NCBI GenBank assembly: GCA_029215795.1
Contig: JARDYH010000003.1
Location: 256,936,562-257,000,561 of the forward strand
Reading direction: 5' to 3'
DNA length: 64,000 nt
Source: Anniella stebbinsi
Taxonomy: Eukaryota; Chordata; Lepidosauria; Squamata; Anniellidae
Position 1 is the first letter of the stretch. Each line of letters starts with the position of its first letter. The notes below the pieces were generated by a model, which saw only the letters and a list, made by a program, of their open reading frames with translations, did no database searches and was not told the origin of the DNA. Both the position numbers and the translations under genes were made by a program. Of the stretch, positions 1 to 10,809 are shown piece after piece.

Positions 1-43
1 GTCATGATGGCTATATATTACATCCAATATTGGTGGTGTTGAA

Positions 44-621
44 CATTGCCAGCTCAAGGTTTTGGGATGCCCTTGGGCAAGATACTCTTAACGTGCCCCC
101 TCCCTGGGTGAGTCTACATTTATTAGTTAGTCTACCTTTTCACCACCATTGTTACCAGCTGTTCCTCCATCTCCTCCTTTTCCTCATCATTGCTACCCCC
201 TGTTTGCATGTCAGGCACAGAGCCAGTGAGCAGACAAGCACTGAAATTTACTGCTTCTCCTCACCACTGCTATTCTCAGGGCCAGAACCAGAGGCAGGTG
301 AACAAGCAGGTTGTGATGGCAAAAAGGAAGAGCAGACCAAGGGGGCTTTTGTCAGCGGTAGGCTAACCAGATAAAATCCAGGTCAGGGCTCATGTAACTT
401 TAACAGTTGTAGAGAAAAGGGAATTTGAGCCAGTGTCATTTGTATGCAATTAGTTCCTGGTGATATTCCCTCTTCATCACAACAGTTAAAGGTGCAGGCA
501 CTATACTAGAGTGACCATATACAAAAGAAGGCAGGGCCCCTGACACTTTAATAGCTAGTCAGCAGGCCCCCTCCTGGGGTGTGGCCCCTTGGTAAGTACT
601 CAACCCTTGATGCCAGCCCTT
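44..621 (-). mobile_element. Non-autonomous hAT-like element, CAGGGCTGG family, split by a palindromic MITE
   Basis: The first ~70 bases match the reverse complement of the right end of the element at 13561-13913. The last ~50 bases (TGGCCCCTTGG to TGCCAGCCCT) match the reverse complement of its left end. Between them a second element (from 359) has inserted. No clear target duplication remains. Confidence 0.6.
359..568 (+). mobile_element. 320-bp dimeric palindromic MITE, copy 1, truncated
   Basis: Starts TAGGCTAACCAGAT and follows the family sequence (GGGAATTTGAGCCAG, TTAGTTCCTGGTGA) through the central spacer, then breaks off near 568 in the second half. The spacer has the same orientation as in the copy at 34816. 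It sits inside the element at 44-621, so it is the younger insertion. Confidence 0.7.
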
Positions 622-624
622 CCT

Positions 625-785
625 CTAAATACCAGTTGTTGAGGAACATGAATGGGAGAATGCTATTACGCTCATGTCCTGCTCATGGGCTTCCTGTGGG
701 CACCTGGTTGGCCATTGTATGATCAGAATGCTGGACAAAGGAGGCCTTTGGTCTGATCCAACACAGTTCTTCATATGCTGATTAA
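625..785 (+). mobile_element. CR1 LINE 3' fragment
   Basis: Contains the CR1 3' region ending in GGCCTTTGGTCTGATCCAAC and TTCTTCATATG, as in copies near 50200 and 58000. Confidence 0.7.
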
Positions 786-1355
786 AATCCCCACACTCAC
801 TCCCCACACTCTTGGCTTAACTCTAGGTTGCATATTCAATCATGACTGCTTTGCATCTAAGAGGTTTTATAGCCAAGTCTCCATTTTCCCACCCTGTTTC
901 TCTGAGTCTTCCTATGCTCCAGGTTCTCAAAACCAAACTACATGTTACATTGTTCATGCTGTCTAAAAAACATACTGAAGCTGTCTCCTTTTATTCTGAA
1001 GGAAAAGGAGCCATGCATTGCCCCAGTCCAGATCAAGGCATACTCTGGTTTCCAGCTGAAATCTTCCTCCAGCTGCTATTTGTCGCAGAAGGTACTGTTT
1101 ACTGCAAAGAGCACCTTCAGAGGCAAGTAGCAATATGGTGGGTTTTCGGCAAAAAAGTGTCATGGGGCCCTGAGCCCACACAGCTCCTTTTCCTTCAAAA
1201 TAAAAGGGGGCGACTTTAGCATGAGCTTTAAAAGTCATGAATGTAACATGTAGTTTGACCATGCAGAAGAGGCCACCCTATTCCCAGCCCTTGGTCTTGG
1301 GAGAACCACAGAGCTTTCCCCTCACTAATCATCCATTTGCATCGTTTGTGCTATG
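786..1355. other. Unassigned stretch with an imperfect inverted repeat
   Basis: Positions about 930-1005 (ACATGTTACATTGTTCATGC, CTCCTTTTATTCTGAAGGAA) recur in reverse complement at about 1185-1260 (TCCTTCAAAATAAAAGG, GAATGTAACATGTAG). This suggests another small palindromic element of about 330 bp. No gene is visible. Confidence 0.5.
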
Positions 1356-1363
1356 TATTTTAG

Positions 1364-2203
1364 TAGGGGTGTGCACGGACCCCCCGGATCGGATCGGGAC
1401 CCGGATCGGGACCTCCAATTTTGTCATGGATCGGTTCAGACAAAATCGGAGGCCCCCCGGACCGGATCGAGTCCGATCCCGATCCAAAAATCGGAAATTT
1501 TTGGATCGGCCACCATTTTTTCCCCATAGACTTGCATTACAATGCAAGTCTATGAGGAAAAAATGGCGGCGGGTGGGTGAGGGGGGGCCTAACTCCCTCC
1601 CCCCCGGGGCCGTCCGCTGTGGACGGCCCGGGCAGGTAAGCCCCCTCCCCCGCGCTCCCTCCCCCCCCGGGGCCGTCCGCTTCCATCCGCAGGCGCCCGC
1701 GGGCGCCCGCGGATAGAAGCGGACAGCTCCGGGGGGGGTAAGCCCCCTTCCCCGCCACTGCTTACCTTCCCGGCCCGTCCGCTCCCGTCCAGCGCCGGCG
1801 GCTACTACCAGCGGGCTCCGCGGCCTGCTCTAGAGTAGCGCGCCGGGTGATGACATCACCCGGCGCGCCACCCTGGAGCAGGCCGCGGAGCCCGCTGGTA
1901 GTAGCCGCCGGCGCCGGACGGGAGCGGACGGGCCGGAAAGGTAAGGGCCCCCCTCCTCCCGCCCCCTCCTCCCCCCCCGCTGTCCACTTTCATCGGCAGG
2001 CGCCTGCTGGCGCCCGCCAATGGAAGCGGCGGTGGGCGCCAGTGGGCGCCCGCCGATCCGCCGATCCGGTTCGGAGCCTTTTCGGACCGGTTCGGATTGG
2101 ATCGGCCGATCCAGCTGTCGGATCGGAAATCGGATAATTTATCCGATTTCCCACTGGACCGGACTCGGATCGTGGAACGGGTCCGATCCAGTGCACATCC
2201 CTA
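1364..2203. mobile_element. 840-bp GC-rich hAT-type non-autonomous element with perfect 8-bp target duplication
   Basis: Terminal inverted repeats are TAGGGGTGTGCAC on the left and GTGCACATCCCTA on the right. Both flanks carry TATTTTAG (1356-1363 and 2204-2211), an exact 8-bp target site duplication as expected for hAT transposition. The interior is GC-rich with repeated GGATCGG or CCGATCC motifs and a large hairpin centred on 1853. No transposase is encoded. The long frames here are compositional. Confidence 0.85.
1761..1945. repeat. GC-rich inverted repeat with about 92-nt arms
   Basis: Arms 1761-1852 and 1854-1945 are nearly perfect reverse complements around GGTGATGACATCACC. They share blocks such as CTACTACCAGCGGGCTCCGC and its complement. 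This is the core of the element at 1364-2203. Confidence 0.88.
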
Positions 2204-2211
2204 TATTTTAG

Positions 2212-2885
2212 TTCCATGCTGAGCACTTTAGTTTTTAGTTTTCAGCCCACTGAAAAACAGTCCAACATGCTCAGTCGCCATGGAATTTAGACTGTCGGCC
2301 GAAATTGGGGGGGGGGGGGAAACAGAAAATGTCAGGGATGGGGGAGTGAAATGCCCTGCCTGAGCCTCTCAGAGAAGGTCATGGCCTGTCAGCAAGAACC
2401 CTAGACAACAGCAATCCTGAGAGGAGGTGAGCATGCACTGCAACATTTTGTTGTAGGTCCCAATTGTAAATAAACTGATGCAACTATATTGTTCTTCCAA
2501 GTGTAAAAGGAAAAAAGAAAGAAAAACCCGCTCACTACATTGCTAGTCCCCACAAATGTATGCTGAGTAACTGAATATGGGAGAGTAGCCAGCGTTCATA
2601 AAATAAATTCTGGGCTATCACCATGTAACCTGGATTCGTTCAACTTTTCTTGACTAAATTCATGTATGCCTCAGCTGAGCAAGGGTGTGTGTGTGTGTGT
2701 ATGGTATAGATGTGCCATCACCATTGACGAAACTGATATCACAAAGCCGCTATCACAGATCATCCTCCTTTATCATAGCAAGCAATTACATAACACTCGG
2801 GAGGCAGATAGTGAGGCTATAAACTCCACACATGTCTGCAGTTATTAAGCTGACAGTTTTCTTACCCCAAGCTCCATTTTTTGTG
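2212..2885. other. Unassigned non-coding stretch
   Basis: Contains a poly-G tract near 2307-2319 and a short (GT)n at about 2685-2700. No gene or repeat family was recognised. Confidence 0.5.
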
Positions 2886-3350
2886 ACTGTCAGTCTCCAA
2901 CTTCCATTTCTTCTTGTACCCACACATCAGACCTTTTCCCTTAGTTGAGGGGGGGAGGGGAACGTGGAAAATGTTGCCATTTTCCCCTAAGCTCTGAGGG
3001 GTTTCTCATTCCAAACATTCAAGAGGGGGTTCTGTATCAAGAAACCATCTTCTTGTCAGCAGACATAGCTGAATAAAGCAGACTGAATCCAGAAAGTGAA
3101 GGATGTGGCAAACTTTACTGAGTCATAAACAGACAGCCCCCTGGCTAAGCAGGCAGAAGTATACAACAGCAGAACGAATCAGGCCAGTTTTCTAACATAA
3201 TGAAACCACTACTACTATAGAACATAATGAAGACACTACTCTTTTTATACATAAGAAATCAGCCTAAACAGGAAAGTTATTTGGCTCCACATGGCTGCTA
3301 GGCAACATCCCGCCCCCCTTGTACCCATAGCTCTTTGGTGACCCCTGACA
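2886..3350 (-). mobile_element. Candidate solo LTR of an endogenous retrovirus
   Basis: On the minus strand the sequence opens TGTCAGGGGTCACC at 3350 and carries a TATA-like TGTATAAAAAGAG, then a T-rich region with GTTTGCCACATCC. This is the usual order of LTR signals. The far end lies somewhere between about 2886 and 3017. No internal retroviral genes are adjacent, and no target duplication was found. Confidence 0.35.
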
Positions 3351-3585
3351 TCCATTGCTTTCTGATATATCCAGAGCTGCTAATTAACTCTGCACTTTGA
3401 GTGACTCTGGCTATTGCATCTACTGTAATCATGACTTTAAAAACTCCAAAAACAAACTTGTACTTTTTGTGTGTGTAATTTATCCCTAGCCATCATTATT
3501 CCTACACTTCTAATTATTAGCTCCCATAAACATTATTTTATTAAACCTCAGGCTGTAATCAAGTCTTGCTTTAAGGCAAAGGGGC

Positions 3586-3628
<43 letters not shown>

Positions 3629-4310
3629 TGGCAAACGTCAAAATAGTGCTGGAAAATGGAATGTTATAAAATCATGAAACACAATGCCAAATGTGTTTCT
3701 GTAAGCTGTTCTAAAGGGGCAATGAAATAAATACATGAATAAATAACTATAGTAGAGATGATTATCTTCAAAACATTTTAGTTAGAATGGAACAACTTAT
3801 GCAATACACACACACACACACACACAGAATGGACAGAATACTAATAGTAATATAAACCAATATCAATTATATCCAAGATATTTCAAATATACTATCAAAG
3901 TAAAACTCTCACATTTCTAATTAAAATATACCTTGTTATAATTACAGATATGTTTATAGACACAAATTCCTAAAAGAAAGTACAGCTGAGCTAATAGTAC
4001 TTCTCAAAAGACATTTTTTTCTGAAAAAATATTCTGTGAGTTTTCTCTATCACATGCTCCGATAGAAATAGAAAGCCATTTGGCAAATTTTTCTTCAAAT
4101 ATTTTCCACAATTCTTTGGGCTAACCACCACCCACCCACACCAATGCCCCAAAATAATGCTATCTCCAGGCCATTGTGGAAGATACAAAATGGCGGTCAG
4201 GTTGCCAATATGGTTGCTGCTGCTGCCAGCACTTACAGCAGCGGGGGGGGGGGGGGGAACAAGCTGCGCCCTGCCACTGCTACTGATGACCTCCACACCC
4301 AAGTGATGAT
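3351..4310. other. AT-rich unassigned stretch with microsatellites
   Basis: No gene seen. Holds (AAT)n at 3586-3629, (CA)n at 3806-3826 and a 15-base G run at 4243-4257. The bases around 3900-4000 are AT-rich and unremarkable. Confidence 0.6.
3586..3629. repeat. (AAT)n microsatellite
   Basis: About 14 uninterrupted trinucleotide units. Such tracts in this window often mark the 3' tail of an L2-like insertion. Confidence 0.95.
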
Positions 4311-4314
4311 GATG

Positions 4315-4534
4315 ATACTAATAATAAATTTATTTCTTACCCATCTCTCCCTCTGGATCAAGGCGAGGAACAACATTAAATACAAAAATACCATAAAATG
4401 CATAAAACTGATTAAAAACATATAAAACTGATGCAATATTAAAATAACAATTGGGTATCTTAAAATTCATCTGGGTAGGCCTGCCAGAAGAGCTCAGTCT
4501 TTATGACTCTCTTAAACTTGGAAAGGCTATTAAG
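4315..4534 (-). mobile_element. L2-like LINE 3' end (first part, interrupted)
   Basis: Reverse complement of the L2-like 3' end. The (TAA)-type tail, the CCTCGATC-like 3' untranslated motif and the coding end for a motif like QAYPDEF are visible. It continues at 4813 after the MITE. Confidence 0.75.
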
Positions 4535-4812
4535 TAGGCTAACCCTATGAAAAGGAGGACAGGGCTCCTGTATCTTTAACAGTTTCATAGAAAAGGGAAT
4601 TTCAGCAGGTGTTAGTTGTATATATGCAGAACCTGGTGAAATTACCTCATCATCACAAAGTTAAAGTTGCAGAAGCCCTGACCTCTTTTGTACATGGTCA
4701 ACACCGCTTTAACTGTTGTGATGAAAAGGGAATTTCACCAGGTTCTGTATATATACAAACGACACCAACTGAAAATCCCTGTCCTTTGCAACTGTTAAAG
4801 ATACAGGAGCCT
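4535..4812 (+). mobile_element. 320-bp dimeric palindromic MITE, copy 2, right end lost
   Basis: Starts TAGGCTAACCCTATG, follows the family (GGGAATTTCAGCAGGTG, AACTGTTGTGATG) and stops after GATACAGGAGCC, about 35 bases short. It lies within an L2-like LINE. Confidence 0.8.
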
Positions 4813-4946
4813 CTCCCAGCAGGTCATTCCACAATCTGGGACAGCAGAAGAGAAAGTCCTCTGGTTAACAGCAATCAGTGAATTCTTCCCAGAAGACCTG
4901 AGTATGTGGGGCGGATTGCACAGGAGAAGGTGATCCCACAGGTTAG
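4813..4946 (-). mobile_element. L2-like LINE (second part, 5'-truncated)
   Basis: Continues the LINE from 4534. The reverse complement encodes RLWNDLP-like and RTLRSSGKN motifs, then ends abruptly near CTCCTGTGCAATCCGCC. Confidence 0.72.
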
Positions 4947-5750
4947 AGAAACAGTTAGAGAAATTCTCCTCGCCCTGAGAAATTTGGCGAAATGGTCCCT
5001 GTAATTTCTCTGCCCACCAGTAAAGTGGAGAATATTGAAGGGCCATTTCTGTACAGCTCTAAGAGAAAGTACAATTCTAATCTAATATATTAACTCTCTT
5101 GATATGGATATAGATAAAAAGAAAGGAAAGGAAAGGATAGGATAAGAGAACTAACTTAGTTTTACTGCAAAATACTACAAACCACTTTTAAAGGCATATA
5201 AAATGACTACTTACTTCTGGAACAGGATCGTCTTTGTGCTTCCTGGACTCCATCCCCAAGAGATATCGACAGGTGATTGTCTCAGCCAACCACAAGGGAC
5301 GACTTTTGAAGCTTCTAGCTTACTGGTGGTTCAGAGGAACATACCAACCCTTTCCTATGTTCCTAAAGACTCATCGCCCGGGACATGCATGACTTTTGTC
5401 TACAGTGATCAGATGTCATACTTTACAGAGAAGAGTCCTCCATTGGAAGGACTGCCACTCCTCAAATATCCTCTGTTTGAAAGGCTGTTCAGTCCAAGTC
5501 CAGTTTAAAGAGACAGCATTATCAGAACAGAGTTGAAGTTGCCCATCAGCAATTCACACCTGGGCAGCAGACTAGGAAGGCACAAGAGTCTTCTGCCCAG
5601 TCTTTGCCACCTTGGTGAGAGGAATTGCATTTCTTTTTAAATTATATCATGGTTTCTAAAGTAGCATCTCTACATGTAAATTAGCATGTGCAAATGTTTT
5701 GCAAATTGTTGCCCTCTTTGGGGGGTTGTTTCCTCTTATTTTGGCAATGG
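4947..5750. other. Unassigned stretch
   Basis: No recognised gene or repeat. A 101-codon frame at 5203-5508 has no motif I know and no splice-site or codon-bias support, so it is not called as a gene. Confidence 0.5.
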
Positions 5751-5754
5751 GTTA

Positions 5755-6010
5755 CCCTACACAGAATAATGGGCTCAAGTTACAGAAAGCCAGATTCCAG
5801 CTGGACATCAGGAAAAACTTCCTGACTGTTAGAGCAGTATGACAATGGAACCAATGTCCTAGGGAGGTGGTGGACTCTCCCACACTAGAGGCATTCAAGA
5901 GGCAGCTGGACAACCATCTGTCAGGTATGCTCTAAGGTGGATTCCTGCATTGAGCAGACAGTTGGACTCAATTACCTTATAGGCCCCTTCCAACTCTACT
6001 ATGATTCTAC
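5755..6010 (+). mobile_element. CR1 LINE 3' end
   Basis: Carries the classic CR1 3' sequence: GAGCAGTATGACAATGGAAC, then TTGGACTCAATTACC and CCTTCCAACTCTACTATGAT, close to the terminal ATTCT repeats. Confidence 0.9.
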
Positions 6011-6224
6011 ACTGGTCACAGCTGTATCAGTGCTATGTTGCTGTTCCATGGGTCGGTTCACACCTTAAGTGTGCTGCTGCTGCTGCTGCTGTCATCCCCA
6101 CAGTGCTGATGTCATACCCCTTCATCTGTCCATCCCCCTCCTCCACAGCCCTATCAGCCCCACCTTCTTATCTCAGGGAGGCTGCATCCATGACAATGAA
6201 AACGAGTCCCCAGAAGCTGTGTAG

Positions 6225-6670
6225 CACAGTCCTATGCATTTGTTTTGTTTTTGTTTTGTTTATCACATTTCTATACTGCCCAATAGCCAAAGCTCTCTGG
6301 ACAGATTAGAAAATATTAAAACCTTAACATAATATATAATATAATATAATAAACATAATATAAAATCCATTACATACAAAAACAATTTAAAACAATCAAC
6401 AATAAAAATCCCAGGATCAATTAGGTCTTTATCATATGCTATCTAATGCCTGGGAGCAGAGTAAAGTCTTAACTTGGCACTAAAAAGATGGCAATGTTGG
6501 CACTAGGTGGACCTCACTGGGGAGAACATTCCATAATCGGGGGCCACTACTGAAGAGGTCTTCTCCCTTGTTGCCATCTTCTGGGTCTTCCTTGGAGGAG
6601 GGCCACTGATGATCACCATAATGTGTTTCCTCACCAGTACATCCCTGGCACCCGGGGTTTATTTCGAATA
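6225..6670 (-). mobile_element. L2-like LINE 3' end, RLWNxLP type
   Basis: The reverse complement ends in the tail TATGGGGCAGTAT-like motif (here CTATACTGCCCAATAGCCAA on plus). It encodes a decayed SSGPRLWNVLPSEVHLVPTL segment, the same protein end seen at 52512-52997. Confidence 0.65.
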
Positions 6671-6749
6671 TTTCAAACATTCAAGAATATACGGCATTTA
6701 AGAGCCTTGAATTGGCAGTTAGTCACTGAAGATGTTGTCAGATGGACAT

Positions 6750-7216
6750 TCTGCACTTGTTGGGCCATATCTGGAGTACTGAGCTGAGTTTTGGATGCCA
6801 CATGTTAAGAACAGCATTGACAACCTGTGTGTCCAGGGAAGGCCAACCATGCTGCTGTGGAGGGTATAGAAATGCAGTTCTATGAAGAATGGTTTGAAGT
6901 TCTGGGAAGGTTTAGTTAGAAGAGAAGATTAAGTAGAGACATGATGTCTATCTTCAACTATCTGAATGACTGTCATGCAGTAGATGGAGTAGATTTGTTT
7001 TCTGTTGCTCCAGAGGAGAGGACCATTGTCATACTGCTCTGTTAGAGCAATACGACAATGGAACCAATTACTTAGGGAGGTTGTGGGCTCTCCCACATTA
7101 GAGGCATATGCAGCTGTACAGCCATCTGTCAGTCGTGCTTTAAGATGGATTCCTGCATTGAACAGGGGGTTGGACTCGATGACCTTATAGGTTCCTTCCA
7201 ACTTTACTATTCTATG
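6750..7216 (+). mobile_element. CR1 LINE 3' portion
   Basis: Begins with the CR1 TGGAGTACTGAGC block and ends GGTTGGACTCGATGACC and TTCCTTCCAACTTTACTATT. A small interruption around 6990-7020 is likely. Confidence 0.85.
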
Positions 7217-7485
7217 ACCAAATCCAGCGTGTAGAAATTTCAGGGAAGCAGATGTCGGGTAAACATTAGATGAAACTCTGTAACAGTGAGAGCTGTTTGA
7301 CAACGGGACAAACTGCCTCAGGAGATGGGTTCTCCTTCACTGGAGGTATTTCAGCAGAGGCTGGAAGCCCATCTGCGAGGGACACTCCAGCTGCAAGCCT
7401 GCATTGTAGATCATATGTTGAGCAGGGGGCTGAGCTAAATGACCTCTGAGGTCCCTCCCAACTTTACAATTCCATGCTTTAATGA
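7217..7485 (+). mobile_element. CR1 LINE 3' end, second subfamily
   Basis: Diverged relative of the preceding copy: AGAGCTGTTTGACAACGGGA, CTTCACTGGAGGTATTTCA and a GCTAAATGACCTCTGAGG end. Adjacent, not identical, so probably an independent older insertion. Confidence 0.8.
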
Positions 7486-8093
7486 ACACTGTAACACCTC
7501 CCAAGGAGCGATTCAGAGGTCACCTTCATCTTCTTCCAGTGCCCACGGCACAGTCAAATGACTCTGTACATTTAGGGAGCCATTTCATTTTACAGCTAAT
7601 TCATGTCTTGCAAACATTTGAGATTCCTTCCATGTGATGTTACCCGGCCTTACTGAGAGCGTCTGCCTTGCCGGAGGAATGAGGAAACCTCCTGGAGTTA
7701 GGAAATTAATCACAGGTGACATCACTCTGCACCACTCATGACCCTTCATTGTTTCTTTCATAGGAAACGTTTCTTGGGGGGGGGGGTGTTCTGCTGGTTT
7801 TCCCCCTGATGTAAGCCAAAGTTGGGACTTGGACACGGCCCTAAAGGCATTAGAAAATGGTAATGTTCTCCAGGTGAAGGAGTGCTGGGAGACCTCTGTT
7901 ACTTTTCTAACTCTTTGCCCTCACCTCAGATGCCCCCAATGGATTCTTTTCGAGGAGGGAGATATCCCCAGCTTGCTGGCTTCTGGTAGAGAATGCTGAA
8001 GCAAGGCAACATGCTAGTTATATTGGAAGCAAAAGGGGTTCGTGGTGAAAGTTGGAATGTAAAAAACACCAAACCCATCCTCCCTCTCTACTG
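7486..8093. other. Unassigned, apparently low-repeat stretch
   Basis: No repeat family recognised apart from a G run near 7777-7786. Mixed-complexity sequence such as TTAATCACAGGTGACATC could be conserved non-coding DNA, but this cannot be judged without alignment. Confidence 0.4.
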
Positions 8094-8411
8094 TAGGGTG
8101 ACCATATGGAAAGGAGGACTGGGCTCCTGTATCTTTAAAAGTTGTAGAGAAACGGGAATTTCAGCAGGTGTCATTTGTATGCAGGCAGCACCTAGTGAAA
8201 TTCCCTCTTCACAACAGTTAAAGCTGCAGGAGCCCTGCCCTCTTTTGTATCTGGTCACACTAGGCAGGGCTTCTGCAGCTTTAACTGTTGTGATGATGAG
8301 GGAATTTCGCCAGGTGCTGCACGCATGCAAATGACACCTGCTGAAATTCCTCTTTCTCTACAACTGTTAAAGATACAGGAGACCTGTCCTCCTTTTCACA
8401 TGGCCACCCTA
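8094..8411 (+). mobile_element. 320-bp dimeric palindromic MITE, copy 3
   Basis: Full length. Ends TAGGGTGACCATATGG and TGGCCACCCTA. Flanks CTCTACTG and CTAAATGG agree only partly, so the target duplication has decayed. Confidence 0.85.
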
Positions 8412-8583
8412 CTAAATGGAGCTGACAGGTCAACACTGTAACATTTCTCTTATTGCTGAAATCTGCCTTAAGAGGGCTTCTGCCCTGAAAGGTGCCAAAG
8501 AAATATTTTGAATAAATAAATAAATATAAACCAAGAAAAGCAGCAGAACACTTTCCCTTATACATACCCAGGTAACCTTTAAG

Positions 8584-8780
8584 ACGGGACGTAGTTCAGT
8601 GTAACAGAGCACATGCTTGGCATGCAGACGGTCCCAGGTTCAATCCCCGACTTCTCCAGGTAAGGCAAGGGAAGTATCCTGCTTGAAACCCAGGAGAAAT
8701 ACTGCCAGTCAGTGACGACAGTACTGGGCTAGATGGACCAAGGGTCTGGCTCAGTAGAAGGCACCTCCCTATGTCCTTAA
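8584..8780 (+). mobile_element. tRNA-derived SINE, type A
   Basis: The 5' part resembles a tRNA: A-box-like TAGTTCAGTGT and B-box GGTTCAATCC at 8637-8646. It is followed by a non-tRNA body (CTGCCAGTCAGTG, GGGCTAGATGGACCAAGGG, CCTCCCTATGT). Not a functional tRNA gene. Confidence 0.82.
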
Positions 8781-8844
8781 GATCAGCAGAGGAGGCCCTG
8801 TTGGTCATTCTAAAACAAATGGAAAGTCACCAGTGAGCCTTTTC

Positions 8845-9125
8845 TGTAGTGAAACCCCCTCCCTCATGTGGTTCAGGAGGCAGAAAATGTGGCATCTTTT
8901 AAACACCTCCTGAAAACGCACTTGTTCACCCAGGTTTTCCCTGGGATGAACATAATTAATTATCCCACTCCATTTTATAGCTCCTTGATTATTGTTATTT
9001 TTTTACTGTAGTTCGGAGTGTTTTAATATTGCATTTTTAATGCTGTGTTTTAATATTGTGTTTTTAATATTGTATTTTAATATTGGGAACTGCTGAGAGA
9101 TTTTATTACATTCGGTGGTATATAT
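8845..9125 (+). mobile_element. L2-like LINE 3' fragment, diverged
   Basis: Resembles other L2-type 3' ends: an exchange of ACACCTCCTGAAAACGCAC and TTGTTCACCCAGG, followed by T-rich untranslated sequence. Confidence 0.55.
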
Positions 9126-9207
9126 TTTAAAAATGACTGGAAATCAAAAACCAGCATCTCTACTCCCAACAGGCTGGAAAATAGGAATGGCAGTTTATTA
9201 TAGAGTT

Positions 9208-9345
9208 AATGCAACCTTCCCCAACCTGGTAGCCTCTAGGTATTTTAGACTACAATTCCCAGCATTCCTGACCATTGGTCATGCTGGCTGGGGCTGATGG
9301 CAGTTCAAGTTCAAGTGTAGGGCACTGGGTTAGGGAAGACTAGCC
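9208..9345. mobile_element. Short palindromic MITE, CCTTCCCCAACCTGG family
   Basis: Left arm ACCTTCCCCAACCTGGTAG and right arm GGGTTAGGGAAGACTAG flank a centre with ACCATTGGTCATGCTGGC. Other copies lie at 50358, 61308 and partially at 43150. Confidence 0.75.
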
Positions 9346-9610
9346 TAAAGGGTAAACATACTTCTAACAATAATCACAATTAGGGACACTGTCCAATTAG
9401 AGAAATCTTAGCTGTCCAATCACATCAGCTTTAACTAAGTCTGTGAACTGGTTGATTAAAATTTGGATACATTTGAATAAATCTACATATGCATAAAACC
9501 ACATTTTGTGGGGGGGAGCCCATGTTTTCAAGAGCAGGCTACTCAGAAGCATGGGATAAATCTGTTTGTTTTGCTTTCTGTAACATTTCTATTTTTCAAC
9601 CACAAGGACA
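9346..9610. other. Unassigned stretch
   Basis: AT-rich; nothing recognised. Confidence 0.5.
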
Positions 9611-9965
9611 TTCTGTCATCCTTCCGCATCAGTTTGCAGATTATGATTTTTTTTTTAAGTCTGCACAAAAAATCCTATGCATTTTTGTGCAGAATTTCCC
9701 CTAATATACACATTTTTGAAAGCAGGTTTCCCTTAATATATGCCCTTTTGGAAATGTGTTATGCCTAATGCATATGCATTTTAATGCTATATCCCCTGTT
9801 GTATTTTTAAGTTGGAGAGTTGCATTGCAAAATTCGGAGAAGGGCAAAACATGAAGGATAATTATATTCTAAACTGAATATTAGTTCAGGGAGTGTGAAT
9901 GAGGTCAGTTCGCATTAAATTGCAAATCAAATTAATTTTGCCTCCATTCCTACTCATCATCAAAA
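9611..9965. repeat. Unclassified interspersed repeat, copy 1
   Basis: Shares an ordered set of blocks with 14885-15230: ATTTTCTC- or ATATATGCC-type segments, then GCATTGCAAAATTCGGAGA, AACATGAAGGATAA and a TAGTTCAGGGAGT end. No ends or target duplication were defined. Confidence 0.6.
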
Positions 9966-10062
9966 TTTAAATTGGGCTTTCTCACAAGGAAATCTGCAGC
10001 ATTGCAGCCTGCTTGGAAGCGGCTGGTAGTCTTGCTTTGGAGCTGGAGTGACTGCTGAATTT

Positions 10063-10425
10063 TAGGGATGTATAAGAAATTTGTTTCAGTTCATTTTTGA
10101 TCAGGATTTACCCAGTTCACAGCTTCCAGACCAAACATGGACTCAGACATAATCTGCATCCAAAGTCAACCCATCTCCCAGCTTGCAATGTGACTCCCCA
10201 CCATGCTTACATTTGAAGAATGTGAATGAAAAACACTGTGTACTTTTTAAAAATGCACAAAAATGGGTACATTTTGAAAAATGCCCATAAAAGTATGTAT
10301 GGATTTTCATGCAAATAGAAAACAATGAAGCTCACAAACTGATATGGACTTGAGTTGGAATGAGCTTCAATCTGGAATTTGGAGAACTTTGGTGAGCATG
10401 GCTTTTGCTGATTTGCACATCCCTC
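10063..10425. mobile_element. Non-autonomous element with TAGGGATGT termini
   Basis: TAGGGATGTATAAGAAAT on the left and ATTTGCACATCCCT on the right form imperfect terminal inverted repeats like those of the 840-bp element at 1364. The interior is AT-rich (AAAAATGCACAAAAATGGG). Flanking duplication not preserved. Confidence 0.6.
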
Positions 10426-10755
10426 GGCCTCTTCCCCTTTCCTAAGCCAACTCTTCCAAGAGTCAAGGTGAGAGGAGGACCAACAATGGTGCTGATATAA
10501 GAATGAGCTGCATCTCCCTCCTTCTCTCTGTTCTAGTATCCATAGAAGAGGATGGCAAGAGATTTGACATCAGTGAAGCTGATGGTACATTCATACCCCA
10601 TCTTTCTTCCATGATGGAACTCAAGGTGGCATATGTAAGGGTCCCCAGTGGGTCTCCCATTGAGGCACTGACCAGACCCAGATTCTCTTAGCTTCAACAG
10701 ACCAGCAGAATTCACTATTTACAGAGGCTGTGGCAGGTGGAGATGATGGGAATTG
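10426..10755. other. Unassigned stretch
   Basis: No gene or repeat recognised. The short overlapping frames show no conserved motif. Confidence 0.45.
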
Positions 10756-10759
10756 TACT

Positions 10760-10805
10760 TCCCCCAGTCTTCCCCAACTTGGGCCCTCCAAATGTGTTGG
10801 ACTAC
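10760..10805. mobile_element. Fragment of the CCTTCCCCAACCTGG MITE family
   Basis: TCTTCCCCAACTTGGGCCCTC then GTTGGACTACATC is the left arm only. Confidence 0.55.
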
Positions 10806-10809
10806 ATCA

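Noticed and set aside
1237..2226. Overlapping proline- and arginine-rich frames
   Set aside because: They lie in the GC-rich hAT-type element and its hairpin and are compositional.
8584..8660. tRNA gene from A-box and B-box matches
   Set aside because: The sequence does not form a tRNA cloverleaf and continues into a SINE body shared with other copies.
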